Assembly (NCBI GenBank): GCA_028690035.1
Contig: JAQVCA010000008.1
Location: 62,001 to 126,000, forward strand
DNA: 64,000 nt
Origin: Comamonas sp.
GTDB lineage: Bacteria > Pseudomonadota > Gammaproteobacteria > Burkholderiales > Burkholderiaceae_C
Direction: 5' to 3'
Numbering within the stretch: the stretch's first letter is position 1; the number at the start of each line of letters is the position of its first letter. The notes under the pieces were generated by a model. That model did no database searches. It was not told the DNA's origin and worked only from the letters and a program-made list of their open reading frames with translations. A program made the translations under genes and the position numbers. Below, in pieces: positions 38,198-48,311 of the stretch.

Positions 38198-40494
38198 CCA
38201 CCACCACCGACACCACCCCCACCCCCGCGCTGACCACCATCACCCTGCAGGTGCAGGGCATGACCTGCGCCTCCTGCGTCGGGCGCGTGGAGCGTGTGCT
38301 GAAAAAACAGCCGGGCGTGCAAGCGGTGTCTGTCAACCTGGCCACCGAGCGCGCCAGTATCCGCCTGCTGGCAGACACACCCGTGCAGGCGCTGGTGGCG
38401 GCCATTGATAAGGCCGGCTACCCCGCCAGCCCCGTGGTGCAGGAAGAGCAGGCGGCAGATGCCCAGGCGCAGCGCCAGGCGGCCGAGCGCGCGCAGCTGC
38501 AGCGCAGCCTGCTGTGGGCGCTGGCGCTGGCCCTGCCGGTGTTTGTGCTGGAGATGGGCGGCCACCTGTGGCCCGCGCTGCATGGCCGGATCGATGCCCA
38601 GATCGGCATGCGCAACAGCTGGTTGCTGCAGTGCGTGCTGACCGCTGCCGTGTTACTTGGGCCGGGGCGGCATTTTTACCTTCTGGGCGTGCCCGCCTTG
38701 CTGCGCGGTGCGCCGGACATGAACTCCCTGGTGGCGCTGGGCACGGCCGCTGCCTTTGCCTATTCGGCCGTGGCGACGTTTGCCCCCGGCTTGCTGCCCG
38801 CAGGCACGGTGCATGTGTACTTTGAGGCCGCTGCCGTCATCGTGGCGCTGATTTTGCTGGGGCGCTTTATGGAAGCGCGCGCCAAGGGGCAGACCTCGCA
38901 GGCCATCCGCCGCCTGGTGCAGTTGCAAGCCAGCAGCGCGCGCGTGCAGCGCCCAGACGGCCAGTGGCAGGAAGTGGACATTGCCCAGGTGCTGACAGGC
39001 GATGTGCTGCAGGTGCGCCCCGGCGAGCGCATCCCCGTCGATGGTCTGGTGCTGGAGGGCGAAAGTTTTGTCGATGAATCCATGGTCAGCGGCGAGCCCG
39101 TGCCGGTGGCCAAGCAACCGGGCAGCGAGCTGGTGGGCGGCACTGTCAACCAAAACGGCGCGCTGGTGCTGCGCGCCACCCAGGTGGGGGGCGATACGCT
39201 GCTGGCGCAGATCATCCGCATGGTGCAGCAGGCGCAGGGCGCCAAGCTGCCCATTCAGGCGCTGGTCGATCGGGTGACGATGTGGTTTGTGCCCGCCGTC
39301 ATGGGCGTGGCGGCGCTCACGTTTTTGGCGTGGTGGCTGTGGGGGCCGCAGCCCTCGCTCAACTTTGCGCTGGTCAATGCCGTGGCGGTGCTGATCATTG
39401 CCTGCCCCTGCGCCATGGGGCTGGCCACGCCCACCTCCATCATGGTCGGCACCGGGCGCGCGGCGCAGCTGGGCGTGCTGCTGCGCAAGGGGCAGGCGCT
39501 GCAGCAACTCCACAACACGCGCGTGGTGGCGCTGGACAAAACCGGCACGCTCACGGCTGGGCGGCCTACGCTCACCGATCTGGAGCTGGCCCCGGGCCAC
39601 AGCCGTGCTGCGGTCTTGGCCGCCGTTGCCGCCGTGGAACACCAGTCCGAGCACCCGATTGCGCGCGCCATCGTGCACGCGGCGCAGCAAGACGGCTTGG
39701 CGCTGCCCGAGGTGCAGCAGTTCGAGGCCGTGACTGGTATGGGTGCGCGCGCCCAGGTGGGCGGTCAACGGATTGAGATCGGTGCCGACCGCTTCATGCA
39801 GCAGCTGGGGCTGGAGGTGACCGCTTTTGCCGCTGTGGCCCAGCGCCTGGGCCAAGAAGGCAAAACCCCGCTGTATGCCGCCATCGACGGCCAACTGGTC
39901 GCCATGCTGGCTGTGGCCGACCCGATCAAGCCCAGCACGCCTGCGGCCATTGCCGCGTTGCACCAGTTGGGATTGAAGGTGGCCATGGTCACCGGCGACA
40001 ACCGCCACACCGCCCAGGCCGTGGCGCGCCAGCTGGGCATCGACGAGGTGGTGGCCGAGGTGCTGCCCGGTGGCAAGGTGCAGGCCGTGCAGCGCCTGCA
40101 AGAACGCCACGGCACGCTGGCTTACGTGGGCGATGGCATCAACGACGCGCCCGCGCTGGCGCAGGCCGATGTGGGCATCGCCATTGGCACGGGCACCGAC
40201 ATTGCCATTGAGGCGGCCGATGTGGTGCTCATGTCTGGCGATCTGGGGGGCGTGCCCAAGGCGCTGGCGCTGTCGCAGGCCACCATGGGCAATATCCGGC
40301 AGAACCTGTTCTGGGCCTTTGCCTACAACGTGGCGCTGATCCCGCTGGCCGCCGGGGTGCTGTACCCGGTCAACGGCACGCTGCTTTCCCCCATGCTGGC
40401 AGCCGGTGCCATGGCGCTGTCCAGTGTGTTTGTGGTGAGCAACGCGCTGCGCCTGCGCCGTTTTGCGCCGCCGGTGGTGGCAGCGGATAATTAA
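38194..40494 (+). CDS. copA: Copper-exporting P1B-type ATPase
   Basis: 766 residues. One N-terminal HMA domain with the metal site C25 and C28 (GMTCASC), eight membrane segments with the CPC motif ([13 protein letters not shown]), phosphorylation site [27 protein letters not shown] hinge. The CPC plus Asn/Tyr-containing last helices fit the Cu(I) group. It pumps Cu+ out of the cytoplasm. Its ATG overlaps the stop of the DUF4401 gene. No CueR or chaperone gene is adjacent. Confidence 0.93.
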   Translation: MTTTTDTTPTPALTTITLQVQGMTCASCVGRVERVLKKQPGVQAVSVNLATERASIRLLADTPVQALVAAIDKAGYPASPVVQEEQAADAQAQRQAAERAQLQRSLLWALALALPVFVLEMGGHLWPALHGRIDAQIGMRNSWLLQCVLTAAVLLGPGRHFYLLGVPALLRGAPDMNSLVALGTAAAFAYSAVATFAPGLLPAGTVHVYFEAAAVIVALILLGRFMEARAKGQTSQAIRRLVQLQASSARVQRPDGQWQEVDIAQVLTGDVLQVRPGERIPVDGLVLEGESFVDESMVSGEPVPVAKQPGSELVGGTVNQNGALVLRATQVGGDTLLAQIIRMVQQAQGAKLPIQALVDRVTMWFVPAVMGVAALTFLAWWLWGPQPSLNFALVNAVAVLIIACPCAMGLATPTSIMVGTGRAAQLGVLLRKGQALQQLHNTRVVALDKTGTLTAGRPTLTDLELAPGHSRAAVLAAVAAVEHQSEHPIARAIVHAAQQDGLALPEVQQFEAVTGMGARAQVGGQRIEIGADRFMQQLGLEVTAFAAVAQRLGQEGKTPLYAAIDGQLVAMLAVADPIKPSTPAAIAALHQLGLKVAMVTGDNRHTAQAVARQLGIDEVVAEVLPGGKVQAVQRLQERHGTLAYVGDGINDAPALAQADVGIAIGTGTDIAIEAADVVLMSGDLGGVPKALALSQATMGNIRQNLFWAFAYNVALIPLAAGVLYPVNGTLLSPMLAAGAMALSSVFVVSNALRLRRFAPPVVAADN

Positions 40495-40497
40495 AAA

Positions 40498-40583
40498 TAA
40501 GAGCTGGTTGCGCTGATTCAGTAAGGTTTTTAGATATAAAAGTGTCTGAAAACCTTATCTGGCAAGCGGGAGCAGCTCTCAAA
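40498..40583. repeat. Dispersed palindromic repeat, full copy with inner stem
   Basis: Outer arms AGAGCTGGTTGCGCT and AAGCGGGAGCAGCTCT, inner stem AAGGTTTTTAGA/TCTGAAAACCTT around TATAAAAGTG. It lies between the convergent copA and zinc-ribbon genes, as at 23508-23590. Confidence 0.7.
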
Positions 40584-40594
40584 ATAGAGATGCC

Positions 40595-41737
40595 CTACGT
40601 TTGCTGTGTGGCCCAGACGGCCAGTGCCAGCACGCCCAGCGCCAGCAGCACGGCAAAGAAAATCTTCACCCAGCTGTACGGGCGCTCGCCCGCGATGGTG
40701 CCGGTGTAGCCGTTGGCCACCACCTGGTAGTTTTTGCGGCCATAGCGGTAGCTGACCAGCCAGACCGGCACCAGCACATGCTTGAAGGTGCGCCCCTGGT
40801 ACTGGCGCTGCATGGAAAAGTTGCGCCAGGTGTCGCCCGGAATCTGCGCGATGCACTGCTGGCGCAGCACGGCGTCCATCTGCTCCACATTGGTTTTGGC
40901 GGCCTGGCCCAGGTCGATCTGGTAGCGCTCCACCGTCCAGCCGCGCACAAAGTCGGGGCGGTAGGCCTGCAGGTCGCTGGTGGTGGGAAAAGGCTCGATC
41001 TGGCGCAGCAAGGCCGCGTGTACGCCCACGGTGCCGGGCACCAGGGCATCGTCAAAAAAATGCTGCAGCTGACCGGCGGCGGGCTCCCAGCGCGTGTGGC
41101 GCACCTGGCGCGTTTGCAGCTGGCCGTTGCTGTTGCGGTAGGTTTCGGTGGTGTAGTAATAGTGGCCCGCCTCGGCGCGCCACTGGGCGCTGGCCTGGGC
41201 ATCGAACGTCCAGTAAGGCAGGTACACGCCGCGCACGGTGTCGGTGAGCGCAGCGGTTTTGAGCCGGTTGGGCGCAAACCAGCGGCTGCCGTACCACTGG
41301 CGCAGACGCTCGCGCACCTGCGCTGCGCTGATCTGGAAGGGCAGGATGCTTTCGGGCGTGATGGCATCGCGCCCGCTGTCGTGCGCCACGATGGCCGCAG
41401 AGCCGCAAAAATCGCAGCGCTTCGCCGTGTGCTGCGCATCGAAGGTGGAAATGGCGCGACAGCTTTGGCACTGCACTTCATAGCGCCCCTGGCCCCAGCC
41501 GCGCCCGCTGCGTGGGTGCTCCAAGGCCTGGGCCAGATCGTGCTCGACGATGGCCTGCTGCGCCCCGGGGGCCTGCTCCTGCTGCCAGGGCACCTGCGTG
41601 CCGCAGTAGGGGCACTGCAGCTGCTGGGCTTTGGCGCTCCACTCCAGCGGGCCCGCGCATTCGGGGCAGGGGTGGTGCGCCACCATCGGGGGCGGCGTGG
41701 TGCTGGTGGCGGGGGCGGAGGCAGGGGTGGTGGTCAT
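40595..41737 (-). CDS. Zinc-ribbon membrane-anchored protein, function unknown
   Basis: 380 residues from the ATG at 41737; the frame extends upstream as the antisense of the next gene and is cut there. Two zinc ribbons near the N terminus: CPECAGP with CPYC, then CQSC with CDFC. A large middle region follows (LPYWTFDAQASAQWRAEAGHYYY, VLVPVWLVSYRYGRKNYQ), ending in one hydrophobic helix (IFFAVLLALGVLALAVWA). Similar proteins are sometimes labelled primosomal protein N', but no helicase motifs are present. Divergent from an amino-acid ABC transporter gene. Confidence 0.75.
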   Translation of the reverse strand: MTTTPASAPATSTTPPPMVAHHPCPECAGPLEWSAKAQQLQCPYCGTQVPWQQEQAPGAQQAIVEHDLAQALEHPRSGRGWGQGRYEVQCQSCRAISTFDAQHTAKRCDFCGSAAIVAHDSGRDAITPESILPFQISAAQVRERLRQWYGSRWFAPNRLKTAALTDTVRGVYLPYWTFDAQASAQWRAEAGHYYYTTETYRNSNGQLQTRQVRHTRWEPAAGQLQHFFDDALVPGTVGVHAALLRQIEPFPTTSDLQAYRPDFVRGWTVERYQIDLGQAAKTNVEQMDAVLRQQCIAQIPGDTWRNFSMQRQYQGRTFKHVLVPVWLVSYRYGRKNYQVVANGYTGTIAGERPYSWVKIFFAVLLALGVLALAVWATQQT

Positions 41738-41864
41738 GGCAGCGGCGACGCAGAAGGCGCGTATTGTGCCGCGCGTGTGCGCTGCGGTTGTTGTGTGCGT
41801 TTCCCTGCACAATCGCGGGTTCTGCATTTGTGATGCATCCCCATTTTTAGGAAAGAGCACCCCC

Positions 41865-42674
41865 ATGAACAAGCGCACCCTGCTGGCCTCTCTGGCTCTG
41901 ACCGCCTTGCTGGCCGCCTGCGGCAAGACCGAGCCCCCGGCCCCCACCGCTGCTGCCCCAGCACAGGCCCCTGCCCCTGTGGCTGTGACCAAGATCGTGG
42001 TCGGTCTGGACGACAACTTCCCGCCCATGGGTTTTCGCAATGAGCAAAACGAGCTGGTCGGTTTTGACATCGACATGGCGCGTGCTGCGGCCCAGCGCAT
42101 GGGCGTGGAGGTGGAGTTCAAGCCCATCGACTGGAGCGCCAAAGAGGCCGAACTGGCCAGCAAGCGCGTCGATGCGCTGTGGAACGGTCTGACCATCACC
42201 GAAGAGCGCAAAAAGAACATCGCCTTCACCGACCCCTATATGGAAAACCACCAGATCGTGGTCGTGGCCGCCGGCTCGAGCATCGCCACCAAGGCCGATC
42301 TGGCTGGCAAGGTGGTGGGCGCCCAGGAAGGCTCCAGCGCCGTGGATGCCATCCAGAAAGACAAGGCCGTGGCCAGCTCCTTCAAAGAGCTGAAAACCTT
42401 TGGCGATAACGTGGCCGCGCTGATGGACCTGAGCACGGGCCGTCTGGACGCCGTGGTGGTCGATGAGGTGGTGGGCCGCTACTACGTGGCCAAGAAGCCT
42501 GAGCTGTACACCGTGCTGGAAGAGCACTTTGGCACCGAGGACTACGGCGTGGGCCTGCGCAAGGAAGACACCGAGCTGCTGACCAAGCTGCAAGAAGCCA
42601 TCAATGGCATGAAGCAAGACGGCAGCGCGGCCAAGATTGCCGAGCAGTGGTTCGGTAAAAACATCATCAAATAA
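41865..42674 (+). CDS. Polar amino-acid ABC transporter substrate-binding lipoprotein
   Basis: 269 residues from the ATG at 41865. Signal sequence with a lipobox at LLAAC (Cys 20), so it is probably a lipoprotein. A Pro/Ala-rich linker leads to the family-3 solute-binding fold (VGLDDNFPPMGFRNEQNELVGFDIDMARA, ALWNGLTITEERKKNIAFTDPY). The substrate is likely a polar amino acid or cystine; it is not closely like GltI. A terminator separates it from its permease gene. Confidence 0.9.
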   Translation: MNKRTLLASLALTALLAACGKTEPPAPTAAAPAQAPAPVAVTKIVVGLDDNFPPMGFRNEQNELVGFDIDMARAAAQRMGVEVEFKPIDWSAKEAELASKRVDALWNGLTITEERKKNIAFTDPYMENHQIVVVAAGSSIATKADLAGKVVGAQEGSSAVDAIQKDKAVASSFKELKTFGDNVAALMDLSTGRLDAVVVDEVVGRYYVAKKPELYTVLEEHFGTEDYGVGLRKEDTELLTKLQEAINGMKQDGSAAKIAEQWFGKNIIK

Positions 42675-42726
42675 GGCGTTGCGCCAGAACAGGTAAACTT
42701 CGCGCCTGTTCTGCGCCCCCCTGCAG

Positions 42727-42759
42727 CCGGCAAGACCGATCAGGCTTTGCCGGTTTTTT
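42727..42759 (+). terminator. Intrinsic terminator between binding-protein and permease genes
   Basis: CCGGCAA (42727-42733) pairs with TTTGCCGG (42746-42753), followed by six Ts. An earlier weaker hairpin (AACAGG/CCTGTT) precedes it. It should reduce transcription into the permease. Confidence 0.8.
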
Positions 42760-42844
42760 GCGTTTTTCTACCCCATCGCTCGCTGCTTGCCGTGATCGCG
42801 GCCCAACCTGGGCTGGGGGCTGCGCCAAGGCTTTTGCACACCTC

Positions 42845-43498
42845 ATGGACTATGTAATCTCATTGCTCGGCCCCCTGTCTGCGGGGGCGTTGGTCACGCT
42901 CAAGCTGTTTGCCATCACCATGCTGCTGGCCATCCCTTTGGGCCTGGTGCTGGCGCTGGCGCGTCTGTCGCGCTTTGCGCCGCTGTCGGCGGCGGTGGGC
43001 AGCTACATCTGGCTCATGCGCGGCACGCCGCTGATGCTGCAGATGCTGTTCATCTACTTTGCGCTGCCGTTTGTGCCCGTGATCGGGGTGCGCCTGCCCG
43101 ACTTTCCGGCCGCTGTGCTGGCGTTTGCGCTCAACTACGCGGCCTACTTTGCCGAGATTTTTCGCGCGGGCATTCAGTCGATCGACCGTGGGCAATACGA
43201 AGGCGCCAAGGTGCTGGGCCTGACCTATGGGCAGACCATGCGCCGCATTGTGCTGCCGCAGATGTGGGCGCGCATTCTGCCGCCCATCAGCAACGAGACC
43301 ATCACCCTGGTCAAAGACACCAGCCTGATCTATGTGCTGGCCCTAAACGACCTGCTGCGCGTGGCGCGGGGCGTGGTGCAGCGCGACTTCACGTTCACGC
43401 CCTTCATCGTGGCCGCCTGTTTTTATCTGGGCATGACGCTGATATTGACCTGGATTTTCCAATACCTGGAGCGCCGCCATGCCCGTTTTGACGCCTGA
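42845..43498 (+). CDS. Polar amino-acid ABC transporter permease
   Basis: 217 residues from the ATG at 42845 ([14 protein letters not shown]); the frame runs on upstream through the terminator and is cut here. About five membrane segments and HisM-type marks ([39 protein letters not shown]). Single permease gene, so it probably works as a homodimer with the binding lipoprotein and the ATPase that follows. Confidence 0.92.
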   Translation: MDYVISLLGPLSAGALVTLKLFAITMLLAIPLGLVLALARLSRFAPLSAAVGSYIWLMRGTPLMLQMLFIYFALPFVPVIGVRLPDFPAAVLAFALNYAAYFAEIFRAGIQSIDRGQYEGAKVLGLTYGQTMRRIVLPQMWARILPPISNETITLVKDTSLIYVLALNDLLRVARGVVQRDFTFTPFIVAACFYLGMTLILTWIFQYLERRHARFDA

Positions 43499-44294
43499 GA
43501 TGTCCCAGACACCCGCTGTGCCCGCCGAGCTCCCCGAGGTCATGATTCGCGCCGAAAACATCTGCAAGCGCTTTGCCAGCACGCCGGTGCTGCGTGGCAT
43601 CAGCCTGGAATTGGCGCGCGGCGAGGTGGTGGCCATCATTGGCCCGTCGGGTTCGGGCAAGAGCACTTTTTTACGTTGCCTGAACCACCTGGAAACCATC
43701 GACAGCGGACGCATCACCATCGAGGGCGAGGTGCTGGTCGAGACCGATGCCCAGGGCCAGGCCCAGTACGTCAGCGATGCACAAATTCGGAGCATCGGGC
43801 GCAAGATGGGCATGGTGTTTCAGTCGTTCAACCTCTTTCCCCATCTGACGGTGCTGGAGAACATCATCGAAGCGCCGATGCTGGTCAAAAAAATGCCGCG
43901 CGCCACCATCGTGCCGGTGGCCGAAGCCTTGCTGCGCAAGGTGGGGCTGCTGGACAAGCGCGATGCCTACCCCAACCGCCTGTCGGGCGGGCAAAAGCAG
44001 CGCGTGGCCATTGCCCGCGCCTTGGCCATGGGGCCAGATATTCTGCTGTTCGATGAACCAACCTCGGCCCTGGACCCCGAGCTGACGGGCGAGGTGCTGC
44101 GCACCATGCGCGCGTTGGCGCAAGAGCACATGACCATGCTCGTCGTTACGCACGAGATGGGCTTTGCGCGCGAAGTGGCCAACCGCGTGGTGTTCATGGA
44201 TCAGGGCGAGATCGTCGAGCAAGCACCCGCCGACCAGTTTTTCAGCGCCCCCCAGCAGCCGCGCACGCGCGCTTTTTTACACAATACGCTGTAA
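43479..44294 (+). CDS. Polar amino-acid ABC transporter ATPase
   Basis: 271 residues from the ATG at 43479, which overlaps the permease by 20 bases and has GGAG upstream; an ATG at 43500 just after the permease stop is an alternative giving 264 residues. Walker A GPSGSGKS, signature LSGGQKQR, Walker B ILLFDEP, VTHEMGF. Completes the importer with the two preceding genes. Confidence 0.93.
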   Translation: MPVLTPEMSQTPAVPAELPEVMIRAENICKRFASTPVLRGISLELARGEVVAIIGPSGSGKSTFLRCLNHLETIDSGRITIEGEVLVETDAQGQAQYVSDAQIRSIGRKMGMVFQSFNLFPHLTVLENIIEAPMLVKKMPRATIVPVAEALLRKVGLLDKRDAYPNRLSGGQKQRVAIARALAMGPDILLFDEPTSALDPELTGEVLRTMRALAQEHMTMLVVTHEMGFAREVANRVVFMDQGEIVEQAPADQFFSAPQQPRTRAFLHNTL

Positions 44295-44316
44295 AAGCCT
44301 CGGTACCATCGCGCCT

Positions 44317-45147
44317 ATGTCTGACCAGCCGACTCCTGCTTCTTCGTCTGCACCGCCGCTGGTGCAGCTGCGCAATGTCACCTTTGGCTATGGCGAGCGG
44401 GTGGTGTTGCGCGATGTATCGCTGACGGTGCCGCGCGGCAAAGTCACGGCGTTGATGGGTGCTTCTGGCGGTGGCAAGACCACCGTGCTGCGCCTGATTG
44501 GTGGCCAAGCGCGCGCGCAGCAGGGGCAGGTGTTGTTTGATGGCCAGGACGTGGGCCAGATGGCGCACCACGCGCTGTACGCCATGCGCCGGCGCATGGG
44601 CATGCTGTTTCAGTTTGGTGCGCTGTTCACCGATATGAGCGTGCTGGACAACGTGGCCTTTCCGCTGCGCGAGCACACCGATTTACCCGAAGCACTGGTG
44701 CGCGACATCGTGCTCATGAAGCTGCATGCCGTGGGCCTGCGCGGCGCGCGCGATCTGATGCCCAGCGAAATCTCGGGCGGCATGGCGCGGCGCGTGGCGT
44801 TGGCGCGGGCCATTGCCCTGGACCCCGAGCTGGTGATGTACGACGAGCCCTTCGCCGGGCTGGACCCGATCTCGCTGGGTACGGCGGCGCGCCTGATTCG
44901 CACCCTGAACGATGCACTGGGGCTGACCAGCATTTTGGTGTCGCACGACCTGGAGGAAACCTTCCACGTGGCCGATCAGGTCATCATTCTGGGCGCAGGC
45001 GGTGTCGCCGCACAGGGCACGCCGCAGGAAGTGATGGCCAACCCCGATCCGCTGGTGCAGCAGTTTGTGCATGCGCGCCCGCAGGGGCCGGTGCCGTTCC
45101 ATTACCCGGCGCCCAGTCTGGAGCAAGATTTTGGAGGCCTCGCATGA
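44317..45147 (+). CDS. mlaF: Phospholipid-transport ABC ATPase MlaF
   Basis: 276 residues from the ATG at 44317. Walker [18 protein letters not shown] (MlaF-type Q-loop), signature [20 protein letters not shown] and VSHDLEET. MlaF powers MlaE in phospholipid movement between the inner and outer membranes. Its stop overlaps mlaE (ATGA). First of six mla genes here in the order F-E-D-A-C-B. Confidence 0.95.
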   Translation: MSDQPTPASSSAPPLVQLRNVTFGYGERVVLRDVSLTVPRGKVTALMGASGGGKTTVLRLIGGQARAQQGQVLFDGQDVGQMAHHALYAMRRRMGMLFQFGALFTDMSVLDNVAFPLREHTDLPEALVRDIVLMKLHAVGLRGARDLMPSEISGGMARRVALARAIALDPELVMYDEPFAGLDPISLGTAARLIRTLNDALGLTSILVSHDLEETFHVADQVIILGAGGVAAQGTPQEVMANPDPLVQQFVHARPQGPVPFHYPAPSLEQDFGGLA

Positions 45148-45923
45148 CGACGATGTTGGCGGCAATCGGTCGTGCCACACGCACCCATTTGGCAGCCCTG
45201 GGGCGCGCTGCGCGCTTGCTGTTGCAGCTGCTGGCCTTGTTGCCCGCCTGCCTGCGCCGCTTTCGCCTGGTGGGCGAGCAGATCCACTTTCTGGGCAACT
45301 ACTCGTTGGCCATCATTGGGGTGTCGGGTCTGTTTGTGGGGTTTGTGCTGGGCCTGCAGGGCTATTACACCTTGCAGCGCTATGGCTCGGCCGAGGCGCT
45401 GGGTCTGCTGGTGGCGCTGTCGCTGTTGCGCGAGCTCGGGCCGGTGGTCACCGCCTTGCTGTTTGCCGGGCGTGCGGGCACGGCCCTGACCGCCGAGATC
45501 GGCCTGATGAAGGCGGGCGAGCAGCTGTCGGCCATGGAGATGATGGCCGTCAACCCGGTGCGGCGCATTCTGGCGCCCCGGTTTTGGGCCGGTGTCGTGG
45601 CCATGCCCTTGCTGGCCGCCGTCTTCAGCGCCGTGGGCGTGCTGGGCGGCTGGGTGGTGGGCGTGCTCATGATCGGGGTCGATGGCGGGGCCTTCTGGGG
45701 CCAGATGCAGGATGGCGTCGATTGGTGGAACGATCTGGCCAATGGCGTCATCAAGAGCGTGGTGTTTGGCTTGGCCGTGACGTTTGTCGCGCTCTACCAG
45801 GGCTACAGCGCCAAGCCCACCCCCGAGGGGGTGTCGCGCGCCACCACGCGCACCGTGGTGGTGGCATCGCTGGCCGTGCTGGGGCTGGACTTTTTGCTTA
45901 CCGCGTCGATGTTCAGTCTGTGA
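45144..45923 (+). CDS. mlaE: Phospholipid-transport permease MlaE
   Basis: 259 residues. Inner-membrane permease of the MlaE/DUF140 family: [45 protein letters not shown] and [16 protein letters not shown], with about five membrane segments. Works with MlaF, MlaD and MlaB in the inner-membrane complex. Confidence 0.95.
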   Translation: MTTMLAAIGRATRTHLAALGRAARLLLQLLALLPACLRRFRLVGEQIHFLGNYSLAIIGVSGLFVGFVLGLQGYYTLQRYGSAEALGLLVALSLLRELGPVVTALLFAGRAGTALTAEIGLMKAGEQLSAMEMMAVNPVRRILAPRFWAGVVAMPLLAAVFSAVGVLGGWVVGVLMIGVDGGAFWGQMQDGVDWWNDLANGVIKSVVFGLAVTFVALYQGYSAKPTPEGVSRATTRTVVVASLAVLGLDFLLTASMFSL

Positions 45924-45945
45924 ACGCAGGCAGGGAAACAACACA

Positions 45946-46416
45946 ATGCAATCTTCAAAAAATGATGTCTGGGTGGGGCTGTTTGTCCTGATCGGTGGTC
46001 TGGCGCTGGCGTTTTTGGCGCTGCAGTCGGCCAACTTGCTCAGCCTGAGCTTTCAACCCACCTACCAGGTGACGGCGCGTTTCGACAACATCGGGGGGCT
46101 CAAACCCAAGGCAGCCATCAAAAGCGCGGGCGTGGTCGTGGGCCGGGTCGATGCCATCACCTTCGACGATCAAACTTTCCAGGCAACAGTGCATATGTCG
46201 CTGGAGCAGCGCTATGCCTTCCCCAAGGACAGCTCGCTCAAAATTTTGACCAGCGGTCTGTTGGGCGACCAGTACGTGGGCATTGAAGCCGGGGCCGACG
46301 ATGCCCATCTGGCGCAGGGCGACCGCATCACGGCCACCCAGTCGGCGGTGGTGCTGGAGAACCTGATTGGCCAATTCATTTACAGCAAAGCGCAAGAAGG
46401 CGGCACGGCCGACTGA
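45946..46416 (+). CDS. mlaD: Lipid-binding MCE-domain protein MlaD
   Basis: 156 residues. One N-terminal membrane anchor (VWVGLFVLIGGLALAFLAL) and a single MCE domain (TARFDNIGGLKPKAAIKSAGVVVGRV; LTSGLLGDQYVGIE). MlaD forms a hexameric ring that passes phospholipid to or from MlaC in the periplasm. 22 bases after mlaE. Confidence 0.95.
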   Translation: MQSSKNDVWVGLFVLIGGLALAFLALQSANLLSLSFQPTYQVTARFDNIGGLKPKAAIKSAGVVVGRVDAITFDDQTFQATVHMSLEQRYAFPKDSSLKILTSGLLGDQYVGIEAGADDAHLAQGDRITATQSAVVLENLIGQFIYSKAQEGGTAD

Positions 46417-46432
46417 GCGTGCACCGACTTTT

Positions 46433-47212
46433 ATGGACACACATCGCATGGCACATTTTTCCCCTAAGGGCGCTGCAGCATCGCGGCGCTGGCTGGCACC
46501 GCTGGTGGTGGCCACTGGCATTGGCCTGGCAGGCTGCGCCAGCGCCCCGCAACAGACGGCGGCGCATCCGCAAGACCCGTGGGAGGGCTACAACCGCTCC
46601 ATGATGGCGATCAACGACCACATTGACGATGCGGTGCTCAAGCCCGTGGCCACGGCTTACCGGGATGTGACGCCCCAGCCCGTGCGCACCGGGGTGGGCA
46701 ACTTTTTCGGCAACATCGGCGATCTGTGGACGATGGTGAACTTCGCCCTGCAGGGCAATGGCACCAAGGCCTACAACCACATGGTGCGCTTCACCACCAA
46801 CAGCGTGTTCGGTCTGGGCGGGCTGATCGACATCGCCACACCGGCGCAGATTCCGCGTGAAAAGCAGGACTTTGGTCTGACCCTGGCACGCTGGGGCGTG
46901 CAGCCTGGCCCGTATCTGGTGCTGCCGTTCTGGGGGCCATCCACCCTGCGCGACACCGTGGCCTTGCCTGCGGACTGGAAGGGCTACGTGCTGGATGAGA
47001 TGCACCCGATTGCAACGCGCAACGCACTCACGGCCTTGCGCCTGACGGACAAGCGCGCCAGCCTGCTGGGCACCAGCGATACGTTGGATGCCGTAGCGCT
47101 GGACCGCTACAGCCTGGTGCGCGACTTTTACTTGCGCCAGCGCCTGACCAGGAGCACGGGCGCTGCGCCCCCGAACGACGACGCGGGCCGTATCGAAGAT
47201 TTTGACGACTGA
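46433..47212 (+). CDS. mlaA: Outer-membrane lipoprotein MlaA (VacJ)
   Basis: 259 residues from ATG 46433; ATG 46448 (MAHFSPKG) is equally possible. Signal sequence with a lipobox at GLAGC. VacJ features: DPWEGYNRSMMAINDHID, VGNFFGNIGDLWTMVNFALQ, TTNSVFGLGGLIDIAT, LPFWGPSTLRDTV. It removes misplaced phospholipid from the outer leaflet. In E. coli the gene lies apart from mlaFEDCB; here it is inside the operon. Confidence 0.94.
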   Translation: MDTHRMAHFSPKGAAASRRWLAPLVVATGIGLAGCASAPQQTAAHPQDPWEGYNRSMMAINDHIDDAVLKPVATAYRDVTPQPVRTGVGNFFGNIGDLWTMVNFALQGNGTKAYNHMVRFTTNSVFGLGGLIDIATPAQIPREKQDFGLTLARWGVQPGPYLVLPFWGPSTLRDTVALPADWKGYVLDEMHPIATRNALTALRLTDKRASLLGTSDTLDAVALDRYSLVRDFYLRQRLTRSTGAAPPNDDAGRIEDFDD

Positions 47213-47231
47213 CGTATTGAAGAGTCCCACC

Positions 47232-47879
47232 ATGCAACGACGTACCCTGGCCACTGTGCTGGCCGCTTTCTCTGTTTGTGCCGCCTTGCCAACCTGGGCC
47301 CAGGCTGCGACGCCCGCGACCGAAGCGCCCGATGCGCTCATCAAACGCCTGTCCACCGATGTGCTCGAGCAAATCCAGCAGGATCCGGCGCTCAAAAAGG
47401 GTGACATGGAGCGCATCTCGGCGCTGGTTGATCGCCAAGTCATGCCCTATGTGAATTTTCGCAAGATGACCTCGGCCGCCGTCGGCCCGCAGTGGCGCCA
47501 GGCCAGCGAGGCGCAGCGTGAACAGCTGCAGCAGGCCTTCAAGGGCATGCTGATTCGCACCTATGCGGGCGCGCTGTCCCAAGTCAACGACCAGAAACTG
47601 GTCGTCAAACCGCTGCGCGCCGCCCCTGGGGACACCGATGTGCTGGTGCGCACCGAGGTGCATGGCAGGGGCGAACCGGTGCAGCTGGATTTCCGCCTCG
47701 AGAAAAAGCCCGGTGAGGGCTGGAAGGTGTACAACTTCAACGTGCTGGGCGTCTGGCTGGTGGAAACCTACCGCACCCAGTTTGCCCAGGAGCTGAGCAA
47801 GGGCGGCATCGACGGTTTGCTGGCGGCCTTGTCCAGCCGCACCATGCAGGCCGAAGTGGCGCCTGCCGCCCAGAAATAA
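47232..47879 (+). CDS. mlaC: Periplasmic phospholipid-binding protein MlaC
   Basis: 215 residues from the ATG at 47232. Signal peptide (RRTLATVLAAFSVCAALPTWAQA), then the Ttg2D/MlaC fold: MERISALVDRQVMPYVNFRKMT, QLQQAFKGMLIRTYAGAL, GWKVYNFNVLGVWLVETYRTQF. It ferries phospholipid across the periplasm between MlaA and MlaFEDB. Confidence 0.95.
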   Translation: MQRRTLATVLAAFSVCAALPTWAQAATPATEAPDALIKRLSTDVLEQIQQDPALKKGDMERISALVDRQVMPYVNFRKMTSAAVGPQWRQASEAQREQLQQAFKGMLIRTYAGALSQVNDQKLVVKPLRAAPGDTDVLVRTEVHGRGEPVQLDFRLEKKPGEGWKVYNFNVLGVWLVETYRTQFAQELSKGGIDGLLAALSSRTMQAEVAPAAQK

Positions 47880-47897
47880 GCGCGCACCTTGACCGCC

Positions 47898-48209
47898 ATG
47901 GCCCACCCGGATCAACACCACAAGCAACCCGACCCGCGCGAGCACCGCATTGCCTTGCCCGAGCGCCTGGATGCCAGCGTGGCGCGCACGGTGCTGCAGG
48001 CGCTGGGTGCCCAGGTCGCGGCCACGCCTGCGGGCGCGCTGTGCGTGCTCGATGCCAGCGCCGTGCAGCGCTTTGACTCGGCGGGGCTGGCCTTGCTGCT
48101 GGCCTGGCGCCGTCAGGCCCAGGCGGCAGGCACCCGGCTGCAGGTGCGCCACTGGCCTGCACAGCTGCAGGCCCTGGCCCAGGTGTATGGCATCGGAGCG
48201 CTGTTCTAA
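47898..48209 (+). CDS. mlaB: STAS-domain protein MlaB
   Basis: 103 residues from the ATG at 47898 (a TTG three codons earlier is less likely). A single STAS domain with DASAVQRFDSAGLALLLAWRRQA. MlaB regulates or stabilises the MlaFE ABC core in the cytoplasm. It closes the mla block; a 100-base gap leads to the next ABC system. Confidence 0.85.
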   Translation: MAHPDQHHKQPDPREHRIALPERLDASVARTVLQALGAQVAATPAGALCVLDASAVQRFDSAGLALLLAWRRQAQAAGTRLQVRHWPAQLQALAQVYGIGALF

Positions 48210-48311
48210 GGCCGGTGCCCGGCGTCTTCGCAAGCAGAACCGCAGCGGCGCAGCGGCCATTGGTGCAGTGCAGCAAAGAAAAGCCGCGCAAGAACTAGAA
48301 TCCATTGCTCC

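Noticed and set aside
40595-41737. Zinc-ribbon protein as primosomal protein N' (PriA)
   Set aside because: No helicase Walker or DEAD-type motifs are present; only the cysteine pattern is similar.
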